A DNA stretch of 64,000 nucleotides from Streptomyces sp. CGMCC 4.7035 (GTDB taxonomy: Bacteria > Actinomycetota > Actinomycetes > Streptomycetales > Streptomycetaceae), in the NCBI RefSeq assembly GCF_031583065.1, contig NZ_CP134053.1, forward strand, positions 7,481,001-7,545,000. Reading direction: 5' to 3'. Below the pieces are notes generated by a model, which was not told the DNA's origin, ran no database searches, and was given only the letters and a program-made list of their open reading frames with translations. Each line of letters starts with the position of its first letter. Position 1 is the stretch's first letter. Positions 57,082-64,000 of this stretch are shown here, piece by piece. The position numbers and the translations under genes are program-made.

Positions 57082-59442
57082 TCACGCCGTCCGTGCCGTC
57101 CCCGTCCCCTTCTCCGCGTCCAGTGCGTACACGCAGCGGTCCTTGCTGCACGCGTACACCACGCCGTCCTTCACCACCGGCGCGCCGGTGATCTCGCCGC
57201 CGGTCGCCAGCTTCCAGCGCAGTCGGCCGTCGTCGGCCTTCAGCGTGTACAGCAGGTGGTCCGTGGAGCCGAAGTGGATACGGCCCTCCGCCACCGCCGG
57301 GGAGCCCACGATGTCGCCGCCCGCCTGGAAGCGCCACTTCGGGGTGCCCGTGACCGCGTCCAGGGTGTAGAGGCCCTTGCCGCTGCCGACGTGCACATGG
57401 CCCGCGGCCACCAGCACCGGCTCGATCGCGGCCCGCGCCTCCGTCGCGATGCGCCAGCGGTCGCGGCCGTCCGCCGCGTCGAGGGCGTACACCGTGCCCA
57501 GATAGTCGGCGAGATAGATGCCACCACCCGTCACCGCCGGACCCGGTACGAAGGTGGGCGGGCACAGGAACACCGCCGGCGCCTCGAAGTGCCAGCGCAC
57601 CATGCCGGTCGACACCTCGATGGCCAGGACCCGGGTGCCGGCCGAGACGTAGACGTAGCCGTCCGGCGCCTGGGTCAGGCGCACGGGCACGCCGCCGCAG
57701 GACGCCGCGTCCCCGATGGGGTACGACCAGCGCTCCTCGCCCGTACGCGCCTCCAGGGCCCGCAGCCGGCCGTCCTTCCACACGTAGGCCGTGCCGTCCT
57801 GGACCAGCGGTCCGGCCTCCGGCGCCTCGAAGTCGGTCTGCGCTCCGGTGATCTCCCACAGCTTCTGGCCGGTGGACGCCTCCCAGGCCTGGACGCCGCC
57901 GCCACGGGTGCCGGTGACGACCGTGCCGCGGTCGGCCTTGAGGGAGTAGACCCAACCGTCCGTGGACAGCCGCCACAGGTCCGCGCCCTCGCGGGCGTCC
58001 AGGGCGAACAGCGTCGGACCGTCGGAGGCGTGGATACGGCCGTCCGCGACCGCCATCGACCAGGCCACATCCCGCGTCTTGAAGCGCCGGCGGCCGGTCG
58101 CCACGTCCAGGGCGTGCACCTCGAAGGAGGTGACGTAGACGAGGTCGTCGGCGACCGACGGCGTACCCCAGACGTCGTTCGACATGCGGAAGCGCCACGG
58201 ACGCCAGCCGGAGGCCGTCTCCGGGGGTGCGGCCGGCGGTGCGACCGTGGGCACGACTCCGGCCGCGCCGTTGACCCCGGGGCTCGGCCGGGACCAGGAC
58301 GCGGCGAGGCCCGCCTCCGGGGGAGGCGCCTTCACCGCGGCGGCCCGGGCGTCGGCGACACGCGGTCCGGGCCCGATCGGCACGGACGCACCCGCGAGGC
58401 GCACCGGCCCGGAGTCCGGCGCGCCGACCGGCACGGGCTCGCGCGACGGCACAGGGGGCGCGGGGTCGTACGACGGCGGAGGGGGCAGCGCGGGCCGTCC
58501 GCCACCGCCGCTGCGGTTCCCGGCGGAGGACTGGTTCGTCGGCGGACGCCCGCCGCGCCGCGCCTCGATCAGGCCGACGGCCTTCTCGGGCAGCCACGCC
58601 GACGCCGTACCGCTGTCGTCGGAGCCGGAGCCGAAGAGGTGCGGCGCCAGCTGGGCCTGGAGGTCGGCCGGATTGGGCCGGCCCGTCGCCTCCATCTGCA
58701 TGCAGGACTCGATCAGCGGCCGCAGCTCGTCCGGGAGCCCGGTCAGGTCCGGGCCCTCGCGCAGCAGCATGAAGACGGTCTCGACGGGGTTGGCGCCGTG
58801 GAAGGGGGGATGTCCGGTGGCCGCGAAGACGAGCATCGAGCCGAGCGAGAAGACGTCGCTCGCGCCGGTCACGCTGCGCGAGTCCTTCGCCTGCTCGGGG
58901 GACATGTAGGCGGGCGTACCGACGGCGACGTTCGTCATCGTCAGGCGCGTGTTCGATACGCCGGAGGCGATACCGAAGTCGATCACCCGCGGGCCGTCCT
59001 CGACGACGAGCACGTTCGAGGGCTTCAGGTCCCGGTGGACCAGCCCGGCCCCGTGGATGGACTGGAGCGCCTCGGCCACGCCCGCCGCGAGCCAGCGCAC
59101 CGCCTGGGCCGGCAGCGGCCCGCACTCGGTCACTATCTCTTCGAGGGAGGGCGCGGGTACGTACGCGGTGGCGAGCCACGGCACGGCCGCCCGCGGATCG
59201 GCATCGACCACGGCCGCCGTGTAGAAGCCGGACACCGCCCGCGCGGCCTCGACCTCACGCGTGAAGCGCACCCGGAACAACTGGTCCTCGGCGAGCTCCG
59301 TGCGCACCGTCTTGATCGCCACGCGCCGGCCGGACGCCGAGCGCGCGAGATAGACCAGCCCCATGCCGCCGGCACCCAGCCGTCCCAGCACCTCGAACGG
59401 CCCGATACGCCGCGGATCGTGCTGCGTCAGCTGATCCACCAC
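57082..59442 (-). CDS. afsK: AfsK serine/threonine kinase with PQQ-type propeller
   Basis: A 786-residue Hanks-type kinase (799 in S. coelicolor). Kinase residues 1-275: glycine loop LGRLGAGGMGLVYLAR, Lys44 in VAIKT, catalytic HRDLKPSN (Asp138), DFG 155-157, and an activation loop RLTMTNVAVGTPAYM that keeps Thr168, the autophosphorylated residue reported for AfsK. A Pro-rich linker (275-410) leads to a PQQ-type beta-propeller with repeated blades such as GDIVGSPAVAEGRIHFGS and VYALDAADGRDRWR. AfsK phosphorylates AfsR. No membrane helix, so it is peripheral or cytoplasmic, as described for AfsK. GTG at 59442 with GGGGAGGTGGCAGGCAA upstream. Confidence 0.94.
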   Translation of the reverse strand: MVDQLTQHDPRRIGPFEVLGRLGAGGMGLVYLARSASGRRVAIKTVRTELAEDQLFRVRFTREVEAARAVSGFYTAAVVDADPRAAVPWLATAYVPAPSLEEIVTECGPLPAQAVRWLAAGVAEALQSIHGAGLVHRDLKPSNVLVVEDGPRVIDFGIASGVSNTRLTMTNVAVGTPAYMSPEQAKDSRSVTGASDVFSLGSMLVFAATGHPPFHGANPVETVFMLLREGPDLTGLPDELRPLIESCMQMEATGRPNPADLQAQLAPHLFGSGSDDSGTASAWLPEKAVGLIEARRGGRPPTNQSSAGNRSGGGGRPALPPPPSYDPAPPVPSREPVPVGAPDSGPVRLAGASVPIGPGPRVADARAAAVKAPPPEAGLAASWSRPSPGVNGAAGVVPTVAPPAAPPETASGWRPWRFRMSNDVWGTPSVADDLVYVTSFEVHALDVATGRRRFKTRDVAWSMAVADGRIHASDGPTLFALDAREGADLWRLSTDGWVYSLKADRGTVVTGTRGGGVQAWEASTGQKLWEITGAQTDFEAPEAGPLVQDGTAYVWKDGRLRALEARTGEERWSYPIGDAASCGGVPVRLTQAPDGYVYVSAGTRVLAIEVSTGMVRWHFEAPAVFLCPPTFVPGPAVTGGGIYLADYLGTVYALDAADGRDRWRIATEARAAIEPVLVAAGHVHVGSGKGLYTLDAVTGTPKWRFQAGGDIVGSPAVAEGRIHFGSTDHLLYTLKADDGRLRWKLATGGEITGAPVVKDGVVYACSKDRCVYALDAEKGTGTARTA

Positions 59443-59859
59443 TTGCCTGCCACCTCCCCGTACGGGTCACGTCGTACGCCTTGTGTACGCGACCCCGTGC
59501 AGCGTCTCACCACCGCACCGCCATGGCGGCACGCACCCTGATTCTTCCTGTCCCGGCCACTGGTTGCGAACCCGGGGGCGGAACGGGGTGTCTCAGGACA
59601 AAACCATGCCGGACCGCCCCTCGGGAAGCGGGCGCCCGCATGGTGAAACGCCCGACGCACCCCCGAAGTGCCGCCCTTGCGGCCCCGCAGTGCCGCGTCA
59701 CCTCTGCCTCAGTGTGCGGGGCACCACCTGATGATCGGTGCCGATCGCCACCCGTCCGTACGAGGTCTCGAACGGCGGTACCTGTACACGCCCCCTCGGC
59801 CGGCCGCCCGCGCCGAGCGCCGTCTTCCCGTCCACGAGGGAAAAGGGGGCGGCAGAGCA

Positions 59860-60067
59860 GGGCCGGGAAGAGGGACAAGAGAGCAGGCGCCGCAAGGCCG
59901 GGCAGAAGGCCCGGGAGCGGCGCGACCCCCGGGCCGGGAAGAGGGACGAGGCAGCAGGCCCTCCAGGCCGGGCAGAAGTCCGGGAACCGCGCGGCCTCCG
60001 GACCGGGAAGAGCGACGAGGGGCGCGGCCTCCGGGCCGGGCAGAGGTTCGGGGAACGGGGCGGCCCC
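59860..60067. repeat. About 70-bp tandem repeat, 3 copies
   Basis: Units beginning GGGCCGGGAAGAGGGAC at 59860 and 59931, and GGACCGGGAAGAGCGAC at 60000, each containing GGCCGGGCAGA. Degenerate, purine-rich on the plus strand. Confidence 0.7.
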
Positions 60068-60082
60068 GAACCGGAGACGGAA

Positions 60083-60155
60083 CCTAAGTCGGCGACGGCG
60101 CCGAAGTCGCGGACGGCATCGAAGTCGGCGACCGCACCGAGGCCGAAGAGCGCGT
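60083..60155. repeat. 18-bp degenerate repeat
   Basis: AAGTCGGCGAC / AAGTCGCGGAC / AAGTCGGCGAC / AGGCCGAAGAG motifs recur every 18 bases. Confidence 0.5.
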
Positions 60156-60359
60156 CGCCGAGGCCGGGGGAAGCATCGCGGAGGCGCGTAATGGACGATG
60201 GCGCTTTTCGGCCATGCCGCCCAATCTAACGGCCTCTTAGGCCGGGCGCGCGCGGGAATACTCCCTTCTCACAGGCCCCGGAAGCCCCCGAGCACCTCCC
60301 CACTCCCCATTTGCAGTCGGCCGAATCGCGCTCCGATCACCCCTCGGTAAGCTGACGGC

Positions 60360-61007
60360 ATGACAGGACAAGTACGTACCGTCGACGGCCGCGTGGCCGG
60401 TCGGCGCGGGCAGGCGACCCGGCAGAAGCTGCTCGACTGCCTCAGCGAGATGCTCAGCTCGTCGCCGTATCGGGACGTCAAAGTCATCGACGTCGCCCGC
60501 AAGGCAGGGACCTCGCCCGCGACCTTTTACCAGTACTTCCCGGACGTCGAAGGCGCCGTCCTGGAGATCGCCGAGCAAATGGCCGCCGACGGGGCCGGGT
60601 TGACCCGGTTGCTGGAGGGGCGCTCATGGGTCGGCAAGGCGGGCTGGCAGACCGCACAGGAACTCGTCGACGGTTTCCTGGAGTTCTGGCGCAAGCACGA
60701 CGCGATCCTGCGGGTCGTCGACCTGGGCGCGGCCGAGGGCGACAAGCGCTTCTACAAGATCCGCATGAAGATCCTCAACTCGGTGAACAACTCCCTGGTC
60801 GACTCGATCACCGAACTCCAGTCCAAGGGCAGGGTGGACAAGGACGTGAACCCGGCGGCCGTGGCCGGTTCGCTCGTGGCGATGCTCGCGTCCGTTGCCT
60901 CCCACCAGAAGGGCTTCCAGACCTGGGGCGTCAAACAGGCCGAACTCAAGCCAAATCTTGCGCTGTTGGTGCATTTGGGTGTTACCGGGAAGAAGCCGAC
61001 GAAGTAG
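60360..61007 (+). CDS. TetR-family transcriptional regulator
   Basis: A 215-residue regulator. The N-terminal helix-turn-helix is RGQATRQKLLDCLSEMLSSS with VIDVARKAGTSPATFYQYFP; the C-terminal helical part (VDSITELQSKGRVDKDVNPA) binds ligand and dimerises. A -10-like TAAGCT ends 6 bases before the ATG, so the mRNA may be leaderless. The upstream GCTGACG-GCA-TGACAGG resembles half of the shared operator, so it is one candidate for the regulator of the catabolic genes, though the match is weak. It lies beside afsK. Confidence 0.9.
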   Translation: MTGQVRTVDGRVAGRRGQATRQKLLDCLSEMLSSSPYRDVKVIDVARKAGTSPATFYQYFPDVEGAVLEIAEQMAADGAGLTRLLEGRSWVGKAGWQTAQELVDGFLEFWRKHDAILRVVDLGAAEGDKRFYKIRMKILNSVNNSLVDSITELQSKGRVDKDVNPAAVAGSLVAMLASVASHQKGFQTWGVKQAELKPNLALLVHLGVTGKKPTK

Positions 61008-61172
61008 TACGCGAGGTGCGCGCGGACATACCCGCAGCGGTACGCGCGCGGTAACCGTTCAGGCGCGCCCAGTCCTGTCGGCTCGGCTGCTCCGGCCCAA
61101 GTCCTGTCATGCGGGCGGTGGTCCACTCCGGTGGACCACCGCCCGCTGCTCATGTCCGCGCACTCGCCGGTG

Positions 61173-61634
61173 TCACGCCCGGGTGCTGGGCAGCGGCCGG
61201 CCCTCCACCACGTGCTTCATCACCAGCGTCGACGTCAGCCGCTGCACGCCCGGCAGGGTGGCCAGGCGCTCGTCGTAGAGCCGCTGGAAGGCGGCGAGGT
61301 CGGCGGTGGCGATCCGCAGCAGATAGTCGGGGTCGCCGAAGAGCCGCTGTGCCTCCAGGACGTGCTCCACCTCGCCGAGCGCCCGCTCGAACTCGGCGAC
61401 GGTGTCCCGGTCCTCCTGACGCATCGAGACGAAGACCAGCGCCTCGAAGTTCAGCCCGACGGCGGCCGGGTCCACGACGGCCCGGTAGCCGCGGATCGCA
61501 CCGGTCCGCTCCAGCTCGCGCAGCCGCCGGTGGCACGGCGAGACGCTCAGTCGCACCCGTGCGGCCAGTTCGGTCACGGTCAGCCGCCCATCCTGCTGGA
61601 GTTCGGCAAGAATCTTGCGGTCCACGGAGTCCAT
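61173..61634 (-). CDS. Lrp/AsnC-family regulator
   Basis: A 153-residue feast/famine regulator: MDSVDRKILAELQQDGRLTV and ARVRLSVSPCHRRLRELERT form the helix-turn-helix; the RAM ligand domain covers residues 65-150 (VFVSMRQEDRDTVAEFERAL; GDPDYLLRIATADLAAF). Members sense amino acids. It is divergent from a LysE exporter gene (start 61717), the usual arrangement in which the regulator controls amino-acid export. ATG at 61634. Confidence 0.92.
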   Translation of the reverse strand: MDSVDRKILAELQQDGRLTVTELAARVRLSVSPCHRRLRELERTGAIRGYRAVVDPAAVGLNFEALVFVSMRQEDRDTVAEFERALGEVEHVLEAQRLFGDPDYLLRIATADLAAFQRLYDERLATLPGVQRLTSTLVMKHVVEGRPLPSTRA

Positions 61635-61716
61635 GAGGCAGATCTTCCCTCAGAAGCGGCGATCGAGGGCAAACTTCGGAAACACTTTCGCGTCAATCGC
61701 GCCTAATGTCCCCATC

Positions 61717-62343
61717 GTGGATACGGGAGTGATGACATCTTTCCTCGCGGTGGACCTGCTGCTGGTGTGCGTACCGGGCGCCGACTGGGCGTACGCCATC
61801 GCGGCGGGCCTGCGGGGGCGGTCGGTGGTACCGGCGGTGGCGGGCCTGATCGCCGGGTACGCGGTGCATACGGCGGTGGCGGTGACGGGGCTCGCGGTCC
61901 TGGTGGCGGGGTCGCCCCGGCTGCTGACGGCTTTGACGGTGGTGGGGGCCGGATATCTGGTGTGGCTGGGGTGGGGGGTGCTGCGCCGCCCCGCCACTCC
62001 GGGGGCGGCGGCCGGGGAACCCGCCCATGCGCCCCCAGTCCGTGTCTTCCTGCGCGGCGCCGCCATCAGCGGCCTGAATCCCAAGGGTCTGCTGCTCTAC
62101 CTTTCCGTGCTGCCGCAGTTCCTGGTCACCAAGGGCACACACCTGCCGGTGGCGGCGCAGACGGCCACGCTCGGCCTGGCACACATGGCGTGCTGCGCGG
62201 CCGTCTACCTGACCGTCGGCGTCCTGGCCCGGGCCGTTCTGACCGCGCGCCCGGCCGCGGCCCGCGCGGTCACCCGGACGAGCGGGGCCGCGATGCTCGG
62301 AATCGGCGCGTTCCTGCTGGCGGAGCGTCTGGCGACACTCTGA
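61717..62343 (+). CDS. LysE-family amino-acid exporter
   Basis: A 208-residue membrane protein with about six helices: AVDLLLVCVPGADWAYAIAA, GLIAGYAVHTAVAVTGLAVL, and the conserved GLNPKGLLLYLSVLPQFL. LysE/RhtB proteins export amino acids or other amines; the divergent Lrp gene suggests amino-acid control. The GTG at 61717 is chosen because TAATGT ends 7 bases before it (leaderless); an ATG at 61732 with GGGAG too close is the alternative. Confidence 0.88.
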   Translation: MDTGVMTSFLAVDLLLVCVPGADWAYAIAAGLRGRSVVPAVAGLIAGYAVHTAVAVTGLAVLVAGSPRLLTALTVVGAGYLVWLGWGVLRRPATPGAAAGEPAHAPPVRVFLRGAAISGLNPKGLLLYLSVLPQFLVTKGTHLPVAAQTATLGLAHMACCAAVYLTVGVLARAVLTARPAAARAVTRTSGAAMLGIGAFLLAERLATL

Positions 62344-62378
62344 GAGCACGTGGCGACGCTCTCGGCCTCAGGACGGTG

Positions 62379-62646
62379 CTCAGCGCCATACGCCGCGGGC
62401 TCAACGCCGTAGGACGCGGGCTCAGCGCCGTACGACGACCCGCGCTCGGCGCCGTACGGCCCGGGCTCGGCGCCGTACCGCCCGGGCTCAACGGCGCAGA
62501 CCCACGCCCAGCCCCGCACGGCCCACGCTCAACGCCGCACGACCCACGCCCAGCCCCGCACGCCCCACGCTCAGCGCCGCACGCCCCACGCTCAGCCCCG
62601 CACGCCCCACGTCCAGCCCCGCACGCCCCACGCTCAGCGCCGCACG
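62379..62646. repeat. 21-bp minisatellite, about 13 copies
   Basis: Units such as CTCAGCGCCGCACGCCCCACG repeat with period 21 (one unit is 24, one 20). The last, partial unit is the 3' end of the minus-strand DDN gene (its stop codon TCA/TGA at 62634-62636 is within the unit), so the array appears to have grown from that gene end into the gap between convergent genes. Confidence 0.85.
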
Positions 62647-63104
62647 ATCCGGAACAGCCGGATCTCCCGCTCCACCCGCGCCTGATACGTCGCGTACGGC
62701 GGCCAGAACGCCAGCACCGCCTTCCAGGCCGCCGCCCGCTCCTCCCCCTCCAGCAGATGGGCCGTGACCGGGATGTCCTCGCCCTTCCAGCTGACCTCGG
62801 CGTCCGGGTGCACGAGGAGGTTGGCGGTCCAGGCGGGGTGGCCGGTCCGCCCGAAGTTGGACCCGATGAGGATCCAGCTACCGCTCTCCTCCGGCATGCA
62901 CGCCAGGGGCGTACGCCGTGGCAGTCCGCTCTTCGCGCCGGTGGCCGTGAGGATCACGCCCGGCAGCATCTGTGCGCTGAGCAGGACCTTCCCTCGGGTC
63001 AGCCGGTGCACGACCCGGTCCAGCGCGGGCACGACGTGCGGCGCGACCTTCGCGAAGGCCCGCGTGGAGGACACCTTCTGCACGATCCGCACTCCCACGG
63101 CCAT
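62634..63104 (-). CDS. DDN-like F420-dependent nitroreductase family protein
   Basis: A 156-residue split-barrel protein of the F420-binding DDN/deazaflavin family: PGVILTATGAKSGLPRRTPL, WILIGSNFGRTGHPAWTANL and VHPDAEVSWKGEDIPVTAHL. It overlaps the stop codon of the acyl-CoA dehydrogenase gene by one base (TGATG), so they are co-transcribed. Its 3' end merges with the 21-bp repeat array. It could use F420H2 to reduce an enone or quinone, perhaps an intermediate handled by its acyl-CoA dehydrogenase neighbour. Confidence 0.88.
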   Translation of the reverse strand: MAVGVRIVQKVSSTRAFAKVAPHVVPALDRVVHRLTRGKVLLSAQMLPGVILTATGAKSGLPRRTPLACMPEESGSWILIGSNFGRTGHPAWTANLLVHPDAEVSWKGEDIPVTAHLLEGEERAAAWKAVLAFWPPYATYQARVEREIRLFRIVRR

Positions 63105-64000
63105 CAGACCGCCACCTCCCTCTGCTCGAAGAGTCCTGCCATGTCGGCCGCGTGCGCCCGCAGGCGGTGCACCGGCCCGAACAGCGCCTCGTCACCGGCC
63201 GCGCGCTTGAAGTACAGATGCGCCTCGTGCTCCCAGGTGAACCCGATGCCGCCGTGCAACTGAATGCCCTCGGCCGCGGCGGTCCGCAGGGCCTCCAATG
63301 CCTGGGCGAGGGCGAGCCCACCGGCCTTCTCCTCTCCTTGACCGGTGGCCCAGGCCGCGTAGTACGCCGCCGAACGCGCCGCCTGCACCCGCACGTACAC
63401 GTCGGCCAGCCGGTGCTTCACGGCCTGGAAGGACCCGATCGCCCGCCCGAACTGCTCCCGCTGCTTGACGTACTCGACGGTCCGCTCCAGCGCCCGGCCG
63501 GCGGCCCCCACGGCCTCGCAGGCGAGAACGGCGGCGGCCCGGTCCCCGACGGCGGCGAGCGCTTCGGTCGTCCCGACCCACTCGTCTCCCCCGAGCAACT
63601 CCGCGTCCACATCCCGTAGTTGGACACGAGCACAGGACCGCGTCTCGTCGATGGCGGTCTGCCGTGTCCGCACTCCGCCCTCCCGTACGAGGAACAGCAA
63701 GGTCCGCGACCGGGCGAACCCCCCGGCGTGCGCGGCCACGATCAGCAGCCCTGCGCTGTGCCCGTCGAGCACCTGCGCCGCCTCCCCGTACAGCCGCCAG
63801 GTACCGCCCGCCCGCCGCGCCTGCATACCGCCGGCACGCCCGCCGCCCGCCCAGTCGCCCTGGTTGTCCCCGACGAGCGCGAGGGCGGTGGCGAGGGCCG
63901 TGCCCGGCACGGCGAGGGTGGCGGTCAGCTCGCCTGAGGCGATGCGGGGCAGCAGTTCGGCGCGCTGGGCGTCGGTGCCGAGGGTGAGCAACAGGGGCGC
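63104..64000 (-). CDS. Acyl-CoA dehydrogenase, 5' end outside window
   Basis: The visible 298 residues cover the middle and C-terminal parts of a FadE-type acyl-CoA dehydrogenase: QRAELLPRIASGELTATLAV near the edge, EYVKQREQFGRAIGSFQAVK HRLADVYVR (the signature before the catalytic helices) and IQLHGGIGFTWEHEAHLYFK RA (FAD/substrate-binding end motif). The frame is open to base 64000, so the N-terminus lies outside. The catalytic Glu of ordinary members near the C-terminus is not obvious; ChsE-type heteromeric steroid dehydrogenases split this role between two subunits, so a partner gene may lie just upstream, beyond the window. Translationally coupled to the DDN gene. Confidence 0.9.
   Translation of the reverse strand, partial: APLLLTLGTDAQRAELLPRIASGELTATLAVPGTALATALALVGDNQGDWAGGGRAGGMQARRAGGTWRLYGEAAQVLDGHSAGLLIVAAHAGGFARSRTLLFLVREGGVRTRQTAIDETRSCARVQLRDVDAELLGGDEWVGTTEALAAVGDRAAAVLACEAVGAAGRALERTVEYVKQREQFGRAIGSFQAVKHRLADVYVRVQAARSAAYYAAWATGQGEEKAGGLALAQALEALRTAAAEGIQLHGGIGFTWEHEAHLYFKRAAGDEALFGPVHRLRAHAADMAGLFEQREVAV

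Larger units (their letters stand above)
59443..60359. other. 917-base gene-poor, low-complexity stretch
   Basis: No recognised gene. A plus-strand open frame (GTG 59738 to 60229) would encode a Lys/Arg/Ala/Pro-rich 163-residue protein ending KSASPRPGEASRRR and a short tail, but it has no ribosome site and coincides with tandem repeats, so it is not called. In S. coelicolor the AfsK inhibitor KbpA is, to my memory, encoded near afsK; nothing here resembles a defined KbpA. Confidence 0.45.

Noticed and set aside
59738..60229. Possible 163-residue basic protein downstream of afsK
   Set aside because: It coincides with tandem repeats, has no ribosome site and no recognised domain.
62379..62646. 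CRISPR-like array
   Set aside because: Units are head-to-tail with no unique spacers; it is a simple tandem repeat.
9401..64000. Other long open frames antisense to called genes (for example opposite the ALDH, amidohydrolases, AfsR and AfsK)
   Set aside because: In 72% GC DNA these are common; they lack family motifs, and codon bias supports the annotated strand.

Overview
The window is high-GC actinobacterial DNA, almost certainly from a Streptomyces chromosome. Reasons: dense GC-rich genes with GTG and occasional TTG starts, SpoIIE phosphatase and STAS signalling genes, an XRE/DUF397 pair, Tat and sortase-E type surface proteins, coenzyme F420 genes, and above all an AfsK / AfsR / AfsS set. 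The fbiC - afsR - afsS - afsK - TetR - Lrp order matches my memory of the Streptomyces coelicolor core chromosome around afsR (inference; not aligned here).

Layout. (1) 0.4-4.0 kb: a signalling module with a STAS-GNAT fusion, a SpoIIE/PP2C phosphatase and two flanking DUF5994 proteins. (2) 4.1-5.2 kb: the 3' half of a tRNA-Arg gene (probable att scar), a hairpin, three 11-bp direct repeats, a tiny membrane ORF and a frameshifted VOC gene; this looks like the edge of an integrated element. (3) 5.4-11.5 kb: an exported-protein cluster (Tat/lipoprotein DyP peroxidase, beta-helix lipoprotein, membrane-anchored protein, large SdrD-B protein with an LAHTG sorting signal). (4) 12.2-19.0 kb: small metabolic and regulatory genes (bactofilin-like, GYD, two-domain VOC, MFS with ArsR regulator, glutathione peroxidase, MerR) and a deletion scar joining the 3' ends of an SDR gene and an MmyB-type regulator gene. 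(5) 19.2-27.1 kb: a polytopic membrane protein, a very long DacC-like carboxypeptidase, GPP34, and the XRE/DUF397 pair. (6) 27.2-39.9 kb: a divergent hypothetical/SDR pair, a sodium:solute symporter, a degenerate ADP-ribosylglycohydrolase homologue, a VapBC-type pair, FO synthase FbiC, a PHP metallohydrolase, a secreted tripeptidyl-aminopeptidase-like hydrolase, a DDN-type F420 enzyme and an RHH/MazF-type pair. (7) 39.9-47.4 kb: a six-gene minus-strand catabolic operon (amidohydrolase, two LLM oxidoreductases, SDR, D-aminoacylase-like amidohydrolase, aldehyde dehydrogenase). (8) 47.6-51.0 kb: afsR-afsS, divergent from that operon. (9) 52.7-56.8 kb: FadD3-like acyl-CoA ligase, divergent from an Ltp2-like aldolase / DUF35 / enoyl-CoA hydratase operon. 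(10) 57.1-64.0 kb: afsK, a TetR regulator, Lrp/LysE, a second DDN protein and a truncated acyl-CoA dehydrogenase.

The most interesting pattern is a shared inverted repeat, TCTGACG-N3-CGTCAGA, in four intergenic regions (28.05, 44.35, 47.43 and 54.35/54.38 kb). It links the SDR/hypothetical pair, the six-gene operon and the acyl-CoA ligase/aldolase genes into what looks like one regulon for breaking down a complex, possibly polycyclic or branched, lipid-like compound. The regulon is physically interleaved with the afsK-afsR-afsS antibiotic-control genes and with F420-dependent enzymes. Its regulator and substrate are not identified.

Other patterns: several genes have a -10-like hexamer 6-7 nt from the start codon, suggesting leaderless transcripts; one 90-bp repeat occurs twice in inverted orientation, each time between convergent genes; and there are several minisatellite-like arrays. 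All positions were read by eye from the sequence. Family assignments come from motif recognition, not database searches.
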